DNA of 64,000 nucleotides from Sipunculus nudus (Eukaryota; Annelida; Sipuncula; Golfingiida; Sipunculidae). Location: contig CM049307.1 in the NCBI GenBank assembly GCA_026874595.1, positions 73,260,643 through 73,324,642 on the forward strand. Reading direction: 5' to 3'. Position numbers and translations under genes: made by a program. The first letter of the stretch is position 1, and each line of letters starts with the position of its first letter. Shown one piece after another: positions 45,831 through 58,342 of this stretch. The notes beneath the pieces are model-generated. The model saw only the letters and a list, made by a program, of their open reading frames with translations, searched no databases and was not told where the DNA came from.

Positions 45831-47400
45831 CTTGGTCCCCAGATAAAAAAAATCTCCCAGGACACCTGAAATTAGGTCACTTCGACTATATTCTCTGAGT
45901 TTTGAAGCCTGTTTGTGGACCCGAAAAATAAAAAAAAAATTGATACAAAATCTCCAGTATCTGAATTACGAATGCATCATTTGCCATGACTCATTCCATA
46001 CGTATGGATTATAGACAGTTTCAGCAGTTCCTGAAGACTGGTGGTGCCACCTTTATTTATTTTTATTTTATACTTTTTTTCTCTTTTTTTTTGAGACCTT
46101 CCAGTGAAGCAGTTTAGCCATTAACAGGGCACAAACCGTGACCTGGAAACCATCCAGGAAGGTCGTATAGCGAGCTTGGGGCCGAAAACATGACTTTTAG
46201 CGCCTGATATATAAAGGGGCCACACATTGTATCCAAATTGTACTTGGCTTTGAACCTTCTCACACAGTATCCAGGGAGGTTCTGGGCATATTTTCTTGGA
46301 AACCTTAACTAGACCATGACCTGTGAGCAACTGGCGAAAAACATGATCCCAGACAGTCAGACAGGGCAAAATAATTGTATCCGTTAGACCTAGAAACTTC
46401 TAACTATACATCCAGTGAGGTTCTAGGCAATTCTTTTCGGAAACCTGAAATTAGGTCATGGTAACATATATTCTGTAAGCTCCTGGCCGAAAACATGATT
46501 TGAGCGCCCAGAGATTCAGACGGGCCACAAATTGTATCCATTTGGCCTAGAATCGTCTAATGTGACGTTCAGGGAAGTCCTGAGTAAATGTCTTTGGTAA
46601 CATGAAATTAGGTTTCCGTGAACTATATTTTGCGAACTATAGGGATAAAACATGGTTTTGGCAACCTGAAAGTCAAATGGGCTCATATTGTATCCGTTAG
46701 GCCTAGAATCCTCTAACCCAACACCAAGGAAGGTTACAGTCATATTATCTGGGAAACCTGGAACTGGGTCATTGTGAGCTATATTCTGTGATCACCTGGC
46801 AAAATACATGATTTTGAGCACTCAGAGAGCCAGACAGGGCACAAACTGTATCCGTTTGCCCTAGAATCATCTAATGACATCTAAAGAAGGTCTTTGGCAT
46901 TTCTCTTTGAATCCTGAAACTAGACCACTGTGACCTATAATCTGTGAGCTACGAGCAGAAATCCTAATTCTAAGCATCCCGAAAATCAGACAGGGCCCGG
47001 GTCTTAACTGTTGGATCTAGAAATGTCTTTCTTAAGGTAAAGGGAGGGCAAGATTGTAATGTCTGTAAATTCATTGTGACCTATATTCTGTGAGCTATTT
47101 GAAACAACATGATTTGAATACCCTACAAGTCAGATGAACACAAATATGGCAGATAAATGTAGAAAAAATTTAACTTCGCATCTAAGGAGTTCCTGGTAAA
47201 AAAAATCTTGGAAACCTTAAACACGGTCACTGTTACCTATTTTCTGAGGACGTTTAGCAAAAACATGATTTTTAGCACTCTGGAAGTCATTCTATCCATT
47301 GTTCAAGGTTCCTTAACAAATATTTTTCACAAGATCATAATAAAAATGATTTTACAGTGTCAGAGATGAGCAGAGCGTCATGACCTCTGGGTCACTTGTT
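45830..47400. repeat. 156-bp tandem array, third block
   Basis: It begins with the paralogue of 42340-42610, then runs through diverged 156-bp units and ends at GAGCGTCATGACCTCTGGGTCACTTGTT near 47373-47400. That terminal motif is shared by five or more sites in the window. Confidence 0.85.
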
Positions 47401-48890
47401 AACATCTAATGGTCTCAGAAGTGTTAACACTGATCACAATTTACTAACCAAGCGCAGCTATATCTTATATCCCGATTGTATTTCAAGGAAATATTATTTA
47501 GGTGCGAAAACCGAAAAAGGAGTTTACAGCGCAGACACTATTATTTAGGCATACAAATTCTTTATTTATCTGTTGTGTCTGAAGTGGGTTATAATCTGTC
47601 AGTTTGTTTATTGTTTCCTCAGTTGTTTATGTAAATAAGCTTTAGTTGTAAGAAAAGGAAGGACGGCTGAGGCGAGGTACAATTCACACAGGTTGTATCA
47701 AACAAGCCATGGAAACTCGAGTAAGCGGGCTTCTGGTAATATTTGGTCCAGTTAGAGTTTGTTTTGAGCCATGAAACTAGTTATTCTAAACACTTTACCG
47801 TAATTGCTATCGATACTATATTAACGGCATCACTGAAGATAGTAATGTAAAAGGCTGAAAAGTAAGGAATTAATTAAAACAATCATGCGAGGGAACTAAC
47901 CAAAATAAATCCCATCTCCATGGCCAACGACGTTTCTTGCTAACTGCTACGACAAAGCTGTCAATCCTGCAAGGAAGTCATGTTATACATTCTTGTCGTA
48001 ATTCACTAATTTAATCAAGGAGATTCAATAGTGTTCGGAGTTAAAGTGGTATGTTTTTCAAACATGGTAGGTCTCGTGAGAAAGTAAACAAAACTGTTCC
48101 TCAAGTTCCTCAATTCGGTTTCCTCAAGGTTGAGTAAACGTCTTACTCTATAGTTGCCTGTTTCGGGCCATATAGGATCTTTCGTCTATGTATCACTAAT
48201 GAAGAAATGGCTATTTATTAGGTGAGACGATTGCAGTTTAACCAGATGCATTTTTGAAAGGTTGCATTAATAAAAACGCTAAATATCTCTAAATGCTTTG
48301 CCTGTAAATGACAAAAGATAGGACGCAAGTGTTAATCGTATGTGTGTCCACAGCACAATTCACGCAGTTCTGATCGAAATATCACAACATTTTCAGGGCC
48401 TTTTGGGAAAGGGCCAATGAAGAACCGATGAGATACACTTCTTTTAAAGAATGTGGATGCATTTTAAGCCAAACTTTTCATCCATAACCTTCCATCTTCC
48501 ACAGTTTGCTCACCTGTCAGTGGTGGAAGAAAATTATGGATTTTAGGATTAAAGGTCATGGTCACATAGGCCATCTGTCCACATATTTGTTTCCAAATGA
48601 CAGCTCAAGTTTGGAATGACAAATGGATATCAAACTTATCTGATTTACAAATTGAAAATGTTGAATATTTCTTAACGCCCTCTTATTTAAATAAACAAAA
48701 TTCAAATTTATTTGTAACTGCGTTTAGTTTTGATGATTATATCGCAGCCGCTTCATGATTTGAAGCATTTGCTTTTAAATGTCCATTTAAAACCACGCCC
48801 TGGTAAAAGGAGGCCCAAATACAGCTGGCGGCTAAATTAATATTGGTGCTCATGCGTTTTAACCAGAGGTTACTCATTATTATTTTTTCA
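47400..48890. other. Upstream or intronic DNA of the BTB gene
   Basis: No repeats of the types above and no ORF. Because the coding exon starts at a splice acceptor (48890-48891), this is probably intron, with the first exon and promoter further left and not identified. Confidence 0.5.
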
Positions 48891-48891
48891 G

Positions 48892-50450
48892 ACTTGATCC
48901 TGGTCAGTGCTTTGAATCAATCAGATGTCTTCTGGACCTGAAAGAAACCCTAATGGCAACAATAAAACTGGAGGGGGGCCAAAGCAGCACAAATCCCCGG
49001 CCCCTGGAGTATTACCGCCTGATTTTCTCGCCCCTGACCACAGCCGAGCAAAACAACCACCAACTCCAACCAAAACCAAATTTACAACTCCAGACCAAAG
49101 ACCGAGGGAACCTTCACCGACGTCAGTTAACGATATACCCTCACGGAAGTCAAGCATTTCAAGCGAACAGTCAGATTCACCAATCAGGCAAGGTCAACCT
49201 GAACTCTCCATCTTTGCTTCATCTGCGGCCGGGAGTTACAGTGACGTGGATTCTATCTCCGATGGAGCAAGTCTTGGTCCTCTGGACTTGGAAATAGATG
49301 ATGTGACAGAGGATGACAAAAGCTCCACCTATTCCTTTGACAAACGCCTACATTATGGTATTCTGATCGCAAATATGAATTTGATGTGCATGCGTCATGA
49401 GCTGGTGGACGTTCACATACACTCAAGTGATCTTAAAGTTCTGTCTGCTCACAAAGTACTGATCGCAGCACAGAGCAGTCTATTTGCTGATTTATTCCGT
49501 TCTTTTTCCAATGCTAATCTGTATCTTCAAAACACACCCCGCGTAGTTCTGGAAGCCCTCCATACGTACCTGTACAAACCTGGCAAAGCACTCAACCATA
49601 AGAACTGGGATGCCATTTTGGATTTTGCCTCTTCATTTGGGATAGGAAACATGGTGAACGGAGTTGGTGACGCTGTGGATACCATGACAATGGTGCAATC
49701 AATGTATGAGGCGTGTTCCTTGACCTTGACAGCCCTCCAGGCTCGAGCTGCAACTGGAGATATTGTTGGAATAGTCCAAGCGCACGCATGTGTGGTCGCA
49801 GCTGCGTCACCGAAGATCCTGGCGCTACTCTACGCGGGGCCGTGTGTCGTCTCGGATCACGTGGCTTTAGACATGAGCAGCCGAACCGTCCTCTGCAGCC
49901 TTGTCGATTTCATATACTCCGGAAGTCTGGTTGTGGCAGACGACACCGCCCAAGAGCTACTACAGGTGGCTTCTCGCTATGAGATACCGTCTGTCGCAAG
50001 AGCCTGCATTCATTTTATCACTCAAAAAATGAAACCAACAAATGTCGTAGGTATCATCCACCTTGCCCAACATTTGGTAGACGAATCTGAAAGCGACTGG
50101 TCGGAGCTCTATGAGAATCTCTTAGCTGAAGGGGAGGATTTTTTGGCTAGTAATCTCCAGGAAGTGCTTGAAGAAAGTGATGAATTTTTGAGTCTCTCAG
50201 AGGAGCAACTTCTCCGTTGTTTAACTTCCAGGCAGGAAGTCCCGGTTTGTTTGTTGGTTGATAAACTGATAGAGTGGCGACGTCACAGACCCGATGAACG
50301 ACTCAGTGCTGCGCAACTTGCTCACACCATTGTCACGCTCACGTGGTCCAGGAGCCGAGATCTCATGCGTGATACCTTCAACAGGTATTTTAACGATGGT
50401 CCCGCCGATTTAGTGGACGAACTGCTCGACAACATTGCAGTCTTGAGTAC
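48892..50450 (+). CDS. BTB-BTB-BACK protein, kelch-like relative (large coding exon)
   Basis: The ORF from ATG 48925 encodes 509 residues. Residues 1-140 are Pro/Ser/Lys-rich and probably disordered. A BTB-like fold spans about 145-240 (LVDVHIHSSDLKVLSAHKVL, a D-V then F/L-x-A-H-K signature). A second, more diverged BTB-like stretch spans about 260-365 and includes FIYSGSLVVADDTAQELLQVASRYEI. A BACK-like helical region follows to about 500. BTB proteins of this layout usually dimerise and serve as Cullin-3 substrate adaptors; here that is inference. An in-frame TGA at 48913-48915 fixes the ATG as the first start in the exon. A pyrimidine tract plus AG (48890-48891) precedes it, so a 5' exon exists. 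The ORF's TAA lies inside a perfect donor GTAAGT (50451), so the exon may splice onward, possibly to kelch repeats, none of which I see. An AATAAA at about 50636 would alternatively end a message that stops here. Confidence 0.85.
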
Positions 50451-50456
50451 GTAAGT
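50451..50456 (+). promoter_or_regulatory. Consensus splice donor overlapping the BTB stop codon
   Basis: GTAAGT follows AGTAC. The stop TAA (50452-50454 region) is part of the same hexamer. Use of the donor would remove the stop and extend the protein. Confidence 0.5.
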
Positions 50457-50635
50457 AGCTATGACAGCCAAAAGGACTGTTAAATGCACAATAAGAGTCC
50501 GTCCATAGATATGTTAAAATAAGATAGCTCTCACAGAGTGCATACCCTCGCCAGTGGCAAGCAGACCATGTATCTGTGTTTGAGTATATGGTGTTCAGTG
50601 GTTGATCTGGGGTGTAGGCCTTCGCGTGTTTGTAT

Positions 50636-50641
50636 AATAAA
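50636..50641 (+). terminator. Possible polyadenylation signal
   Basis: AATAAA about 185 bases past the BTB stop codon. It fits a short 3' UTR if the message is not spliced at 50451. Confidence 0.4.
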
Positions 50642-50776
50642 GTCTGGCCTTTGCATTAATTTCTCGAGAGTTCAAAGATATCATTGCTTCCATTGTTGAT
50701 ACCTATTTCAGGGATTGTTGTAGTCCTTACCACCAAAGACAATTCTACATGGCAATATGTAATTGACAATATGATT

Positions 50777-50935
50777 TCAGTCGAACCTCCCCTTACGGAT
50801 ATCTCTTACTAAGGGCGCCTATTTACGGCCACTTATGGGTAGTCCATTGAAAGTAGGTCCCGAAACTCCCTACTAAGTACCAATTCGGGCAATAAGTCCG
50901 GTCCCGCCAGTGTCCGTAATTTGGAGGTTCTACTA
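50777..50935. mobile_element. Short MITE, pogo/Tigger-like ends
   Basis: The left end CAGTCGAACCTCCCCTTACGG is mirrored by the right end (inverted TAGTAGAACCTCCAAATTACGG). It ends in a TA-rich flank. It is about 159 bp and has no coding. It shares the 'AGTnGAACC' start with the Tigger-like element at 29907. Confidence 0.7.
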
Positions 50936-50939
50936 TATA

Positions 50940-53900
50940 TCAGTGTTAAAACTCAAAATCTAGCCCGAACAGGCCGGCAAAAGATCTAGCCTGCACAGGC
51001 TACCAATGAAAGTCTATAAACGTTGATCTTATGCAAGTTAAGAATTACATAAGAGGGCAATTTTAGAATGTAAGATTTGACGTTTAAGGATATTTCTAAT
51101 GATTTGTTCACACCTATTTATTCCAGGCATGGATAACCCGTTTGGTACCACCTATGAATTCTCATACATATTACTAATGGACTGGGAACACTTGATAATA
51201 TGGTTTACTTAGCAATCCAGGTTATTAATGTTATTTGAAAGTCATGTTCATATTTGGCAGAATCAGCAATGATTTTGTTGTGTTGTTCTTCTTCGTTAAA
51301 ATTAATGTAATTTTCACCTTTAAATTTTCTCAAATTTAAACAATGAACAGAAACGATATGGGGTTGCTTTTGTCTGTTAAAAAAACTGCACGTTAACATT
51401 TGTTGTTGTGTCCCTGTTAATCACTTGCGTTTTAATGCACCAGAATAGGAAAGACCCCAGCTCAACATAAAAATGACATGTGATAGCCATCTACTGTGAG
51501 TACGACACGTGATAACTGATAATGTGGTTTCCGACATATAGGTCAAAATGACATGTGATAGCCATCCACTGTGAGTACACCACGTGATAACTGATGTGGT
51601 TTCCGACATATAGGTCAAAATGATCTTAGTCATGTGAGACAAAAACGTGTTTAACTTAAACAGGAAACAATTTCTTAGTTGAGAATTCATGACTTCATGC
51701 CCTTGTCTTGCTCACACAAATTTTAATAAGATTTTTTGTTGTTACCTTCATGCATTTTGTCACGATTGGATAGAAAATTTTAAATATGAAAGATGCCGTT
51801 AGCGGTGTACTTTTTATCTAACTGCTTTTGAAGGTCTGTATATTATTGCCAGTTGTTGTGTGAACACGTACATTTAACAAGAAAACACATTCATGTTTGT
51901 AATGCTGACAACCGTGGTAATCATGGTTTGTAAGAGCATATCTAACGAATGTGACATTCAGTCCGGTCTTCCTTGTTGTTTGATAAACAAATGAGTAAAT
52001 ATATGTGGAGTTGGTGAAATTTTCTGCTTTGATTGACATTTAATTGTTATTTATTCATCTGATTCGTTAACATGATTTACATGTAATCTGCAGGAACAGT
52101 TTCGCTATAACACACGATGGACAAATCACTGTTATATATAAAATGTTAATAAAATGCTATACCTATACTTGTCTCGTCCCAACGCTTTATTCCGATTCGC
52201 TCGGCTCCTCAGTTGTGGATTCCGTAACAGTATATCATTGTGGTGTAATACTTATTTCCTCAAACAAATATTTTCTTCAAATATTTTAAAATGTCGTTTC
52301 ACATATTGTTTCAAGCAAAATAACGGCTTAACAAAATTCTATAAATGATTCTCGTAAAAAGATCATATATTATTAAATATTTAAAAAAAAGGATGTTTCA
52401 AGGTCGCAGAACTTGAAGGCAAAATAGTGAGAAAACTAAATTTTAGACCAACTTGTAAAAAGAAATAAATGTAAAAAAAATGTATTTAAAACAATATATT
52501 CTTTTTTAAGGGGAAAAAATGAAAAGAATGCCACTTGTTGATGCTAATAAAGAAAAAAAAAACGGATAATGAAACGTGCAATATGTTTCCCGAAATCCCC
52601 CAAAACAGAAGCCTTCCCTGTGGATTACACCCACTGTAATACAAGGGTCGCCACTAGCTTGTTCTGCTTTGACGGTACATCTGAGGTGAATTTACAGCTT
52701 ACATTTAAGAACTCTATATTTTTTTGCTGAGTAATGTTAACCATAGACACAGCATAATTTAGTACACTGTAGAGAATATAGAAATTCCAGCCGTTTATGT
52801 GGACAGACCTTTTAGTAATAATATGCTATTTATACAGGACGATGAATTAATAGTATAAAACGTTAATAATACTAAAAATTCAAGTGTCAACCCCAGAAAA
52901 TTCTAAAATTTAAATGACCCCATTAATACGAGACTGTCAAAGAATTCACAAAGATACCGGGCAGCTAGAAGATGGTGACCGTGTGGGTCTTGTACTTCAT
53001 GTTTCGTAAAACTCAAAGGTATTAAAGCCAAATGTTCAGATTCATTACATTAGTATTCTCACTAAATTAAAAACAATGTTCATACCCGCTATGTAACAAA
53101 ATGATAAAATAAGATGCCCTGATGATCGGTCAAAGGTGTACTAATTCTGTCGTTAATATACTTTTCTGACGTCATTTTTGCATATTTAACTGCATGAAAC
53201 CGAAAATTTCATATATTTTTAATTGGTACATCATGATTAAAACATTCAAATCGTGTCATACTGGAGCAATATTAACCGTTTCTGGGTATACTGCTTTTTA
53301 GGCTGCAAGGGATGTAACAATACGATCCTGGAAATATCAATATACTGTGTACTGTGGCTGGCTTTATGTTCGCGAGGGTTGAAATTTCGCGATATACCAG
53401 AAAAGGATTTTTTGTTGTTGCTGCGAAATTGAAACCTTTTGAATAAGACACTCAATCTACATCTATAGATGAAATTTTATTTATATTCTATCCTAACTGG
53501 CATGTATTTTGTACGACAGGTATAAATGTCTATATATGTCAAACGTCGAAAAGTCAAAGACGGATTTCATAAATATTAAGATATGTTTTGTGTTCGTCGT
53601 AAATCGAATATATGATATTATGAAAAATATCAAAAAAGTTTTAAGTCTCTAATGATAAACAAAGATTTTCACGAGTAAGAAGTTCACTTGAGTTATTTAT
53701 TCTAAGTCAAATTGTTAAGATTTTGCGCGCAAATTAATTAATATGATAATTGATATACTCTGTGTAGGATTATTTGGCGAGATCTCGGAAATTTAACCAT
53801 CCCGAAACACTTTAAACCATTAATCGCTAAAAAGTTAAATCGCTCGAATATGCAGCCAACTACAGCAATTGGTCCTCAAGTGTAAAAGATAATGGTCATG

Positions 53901-54330
53901 GCTGTTTTAGCTATCGAGAGGTAAATACATGTCACACCTCATTTTAAAAATATGCATCTTTGTCAAGAAAAAAAACATTGAATAAAATAAGGAACAATTC
54001 CCTTTGATTTCAGAAGTTTATTTTGGCTTATTGTTATACACTCTCTGGTGCCATTTTACCAAAGATGTCTAGTTATTTAGACATCCCAGGGATTGTTTAT
54101 AAAAGGAGCTGCTAATATACTGCAACTTGTTAATTCTTCTCTCATGTACAAACTTAGAGGATTTATTATCTGCTTCTCCCAATTTTAAGAGTTTCTCTTA
54201 CATAAATGTGCTTGGCCCAATAATAGTGCAGCCTGTAATGATGCATAAGCAAGGGTATAAAATAAAGCATATATTATATTACGCTTATATTAAGCCCCAC
54301 TTACACATTTTATCTAACATTAGACAAGAC
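50940..54330. other. Intergenic or intronic DNA
   Basis: A 73-76 bp tandem duplication lies at 51469-51620 (AAAATGACATGTGATAGCC start). A possible Helitron-like CTAG end at 54069-54072 has only a weak hairpin. No kelch-type exon or other gene is recognised. Confidence 0.5.
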
Positions 54331-54371
54331 CTCTCTCTCTCTCTCTCCTTCTTTCCAAATATATATATATA

Positions 54372-54422
<51 letters not shown>

Positions 54423-54472
54423 TATATATACACACACATATATATATGTATATATATATATATATATATATC
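54331..54472. repeat. (TC)n plus long (TA)n compound microsatellite
   Basis: CT tract at 54331-54347, then interrupted TA tracts to 54472. Confidence 0.97.
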
Positions 54473-54479
54473 AGCAACG

Positions 54480-57400
54480 ACTGTAATGATAAATATACAC
54501 TGAATATAAATCGAATTATGAGACTTCTGAAAATTATAAATTTTATAAAAATAAGTAATATACTGTATCATTTTATAAATAAATAATAACACAGAACTTT
54601 CCATGATAACAAGCAAGATGAGATTAAGTTTGTGAATAATGAAAGACTTCTCACTGTACTTCAGATAGAGTATAACATCATTTATAAATTGTTAAAATCT
54701 TTTACACCCTCAGAATTTCACATATGAAGTATTACATTTCAATAATTCTATCACAGTCCAAGTGAGTACATGTGTTACTCAGTAAAAGTTTTTGTAAACA
54801 TTACATAATGTGATAATGAAAAAACACATAAATGTCCATCTAAACTGCGTAGAAAAAGCTAAAATGGACAATATTACAGGTGATGAACAGTCAACTTTGA
54901 CAAATGTCTTTAAAATATCCTATAATGTATATGTGCATATAAATGATATGCAAAAAATACATAATGCAAATACCTATTATCAAGATATAAACAACACAGT
55001 ACCCTGATAGCTGGTAGTATTTGCAAACATGGAATGACAATGAACAGATGAAGGCGAAATATGGTCACTGAATCTAAATTCAGGTCTAATTTTCTTGATT
55101 ATTGTATCTCAATCATTATTTTTTAAAGTTTCATTTGTGCAGTCTCATTTTTTAAAATGTATCATAAAAGTGCATCACAGACATGGCTACACAGTCATTG
55201 CAAAATGTAATTAATGTACATTGACATTTATTCTGAGATTTTTTGGGGGGCAATTTCTTTGTAATTTAAGATATAAGTAGAAGTGTTGTACATATTAAGA
55301 CAACTACAGCACTGGCAATGATGTAAAGTGTTATTTTTACATTAAGGACAAGACCAATAAAAAACCTATTTTAAACTTAAACATGTAAAAACTTAAAATG
55401 AATAAAACTCCTATGCAATATGCACACATCCCTTTGCATTGTATGATACATGTAAAGGATATGGACTCAATGGTACTATTGTCACGCGGGATCTTGATAG
55501 AACAATCTTGTACAGTTTCACCACCTTTATTCACAATTTACTGATTCCAGTTACAACAAATATGGCATACATCAAACATTGTAATGGCTGGCTGGCTGGT
55601 GCTGGACTCTCCGTGTCCCCTGCCTGACTGCCCATTAACAGTCCTGCTGGCCTTATGTAATAACTGCTAGCAGGGAGCTCATTGGTCAGTTTACAACTGA
55701 CCCACGCTATCTCGATAGGGCTAAATGAACTAAGATTAGGAATTCTGTGTTTTATATCATATACAAATATACTCATAATTTAAAAGTTACTGCATAGATT
55801 TCTCTGAATTTTACACTGATTAAAGATAGATGTTATTTGAATATGTGTGCTCAAAATCAGTACATAGTATTTAGTATTTATATAATAAATGGCAATGATA
55901 CTGCAATCCAAATTTATAGACATTTCTATAATTCCACTAAAATAACAATTATCTTCATAGTAACAAAAGGAATGATTTAGAAAATCTGGATTCTGTTAAA
56001 ACTAATAGCAAGGTACATATGAACTGAATATCATTATATATAAAGGCATATGTGCTGAGCTAAGAGCACATACATCAGTTTGACAAAACACAGTTGGAGA
56101 CCCTTAATCAGCCATGTGTAGATACAGGCTGGTTTGCTCACCAGCCTATATCATGCTGTGACCACATGCCTTGCATATGGCTTGAGTTCACAGCATCACT
56201 GTTAATAGTTAGAAAACTAATGAAGTATGAGAATTAGCCCTTAGTATTCACAATAAGGATCACAATTTAAAATATAAATATGTATAAACAGAAGCTCTAC
56301 CATAATACATTCTTAGCACTGGGTATATAACAACTGTCGAACAAGCAAAAACTAAAAGCATCATGTCTGGATGATGAAGACCCCTGCTTTATTGGAATGT
56401 GAAGAATGGATACATTTACTTCTGAAAGATTCTTAAGTTTGCCAAAATTAAGGGAAAGCATGAAAAATAAAAGAAATGTTTTCAAGTGAGCAGACCCATA
56501 AGGCACTCCTAACTTATAATAACTACTATACCTGGACTGAATCAACAGCTGCTTGTAATATTTGTAATATATACATATACATATACATATCCTGAGTGTG
56601 AATGAGGAAATCCATAATTATATCCACCCTGTTAATAAAAAGAGGATTTGAGGTATTTCATATTTAATGATCGGGGAATGTTTTCATAATTAGTTCAGCA
56701 CACAGATTAGAGTCACCTGTTATTTTCTGTTATTACAAATTTGTTGTGACCACAAGCCATGTGCTACATGACATATCTAAGCATTACAATAATACATATG
56801 ATACCATAATTTTATCTATGACATAAATATATAAGTAGAAACAGCACACATTTTGAAAATATTTGGTTGAAAGGTTATAAACTTGTGTACCAGGTTTTTA
56901 TCACACTTTCAAAGTTCTTACTTTCACAGTTCTGAAAACAGGATGACAAGTTTATTAAATTCCTTTGAATAGACTTTTTCCACTACACTAGTGACCTCTG
57001 TTTACAATGACTATGAGTTTAGATCCATTATGTTGACGGAAAATTGTTTATGTAATTATGGGAAAGATAAAAATAAAGTAAAAACTCTAATCCTTAAGTG
57101 TGAGACCAATGTTGCTGTCTTTGGCATGTGTCTTTGTTTTAAGAAACAAAACCCAGAATGCTGACTCACAGGACCTGAACACAACAGACAACTGCTTGTG
57201 GAAAAGGTCTCATGTAGGTGGAACCAGTATAATGACCTAGCATCTATCTAAATGGGGAAGAACATGTCCAAGATTTGGATGAAAATTCTTTCTGGAATAA
57301 GTCAGAATGCTTTTATATTCAAAATTTACCACGGTTTAGTCTATTTGGTTAACATTTCTGTGAGCGTTCTGAAAGACTGAAAAGACCATTTCTTAAAATA

Positions 57401-58060
57401 AAAATTTGCATGCTGACAGACATCTTTGTGAACATGATAAACAATGTTATTACCTCCTGATGCAAAATGCCTGTGAACATATATTTGAACACCGGAGACA
57501 GTTATAATAACAAAATAAGGTGTTTGTAAAATCTTTCAGGTTTAAAAGTGACCACCAAAAGGGCCAATACATATCTATTTTTTCCAACAAGAACAAAACT
57601 TCCTGAAATGCATACATGCAGCTAGTGGTGAGGAAGCTATATATCTATTTTTCTAAACAGTCTGCTTGATATTCTTCTCAACTTATAATGCATCAATCCC
57701 ATTCTCTTGTTTTAAATTAGACAAATTATAGCTGTGTAACTGAATTGAACATAAACAAAACTGTGTGTAGAAGACAAGCAGCTAACAGACTAACACACAG
57801 GCAGAAAATGGACGGAGTTCTATCACTGAGACAGCTCTCTGGTAAGATGAAAACCTCAAATAAACTTCACTGAGGTGATACACCCTGAAAATAAACAAAC
57901 TATAACAAAGTCTATTTTTCTGACATTTCATACAATATGAAATTCAGTGCTATCTGTTGGTTTACAATTAATATACAATCCAATGTGAATAATCAGTTAA
58001 TAAAGACCAAGTAAAAGATTCACTTTTGCGAAAACTGGAGATTTTTCTTCTGTCAGCTGA
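54480..58060. other. Unique region downstream of the helical-repeat gene
   Basis: Low in recognisable repeats compared with the rest of the window and without coding exons. The part nearest 58060 must include the 3' UTR of the minus-strand gene. A minus-strand AATAAA candidate lies near 56949 but nothing decides the true end. Confidence 0.4.
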
Positions 58061-58342
58061 TCATGACTCTTGTTCCTGAAGAGCCTTTCTCACCTCTACA
58101 CATAGTTCTCGAATGTCCTTGACCTTTTGAACGACATCTTCTTCTTGTCCCCAGCGAGCCTCTACGTCAGTGACAGTGTCCTCTGCCAGATCCACCTTAC
58201 CCTGTTTCAGCGCCATCTGGATCAAGTTCATCTTCAGCATCTTGTTGTCAGGGGCAACCTTGCATGCCCGATTCAAGTACTGAAGAGCCAAGTCCATCTC
58301 ATTGCGACTGTTATGAGCCACACACAGATTTCTTAACAATTC
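58061..58342 (-). CDS. Last coding exon of the helical-repeat gene
   Basis: 282 bp including stop. Acceptor ...GTTGCTTGCAG. Two helical repeats and a charged C-terminal tail (EEDVVQKVKDIRELCVEVRK). Confidence 0.85.
   Translation of the reverse strand, partial: ELLRNLCVAHNSRNEMDLALQYLNRACKVAPDNKMLKMNLIQMALKQGKVDLAEDTVTDVEARWGQEEDVVQKVKDIRELCVEVRKALQEQES

Noticed and set aside
53330-53420. Possible transposon end (GTGGCTGGCTTTATGTTCGCG)
   Set aside because: It looks like a bivalve repeat scrap, but no partner end or second copy is visible here.
54049-54072. Fourth Helitron-like 3' end (CTAG at 54069-54072)
   Set aside because: The preceding inverted repeat TGGT..ACCA is very short, there is no G-run, and no shared upstream block is seen.
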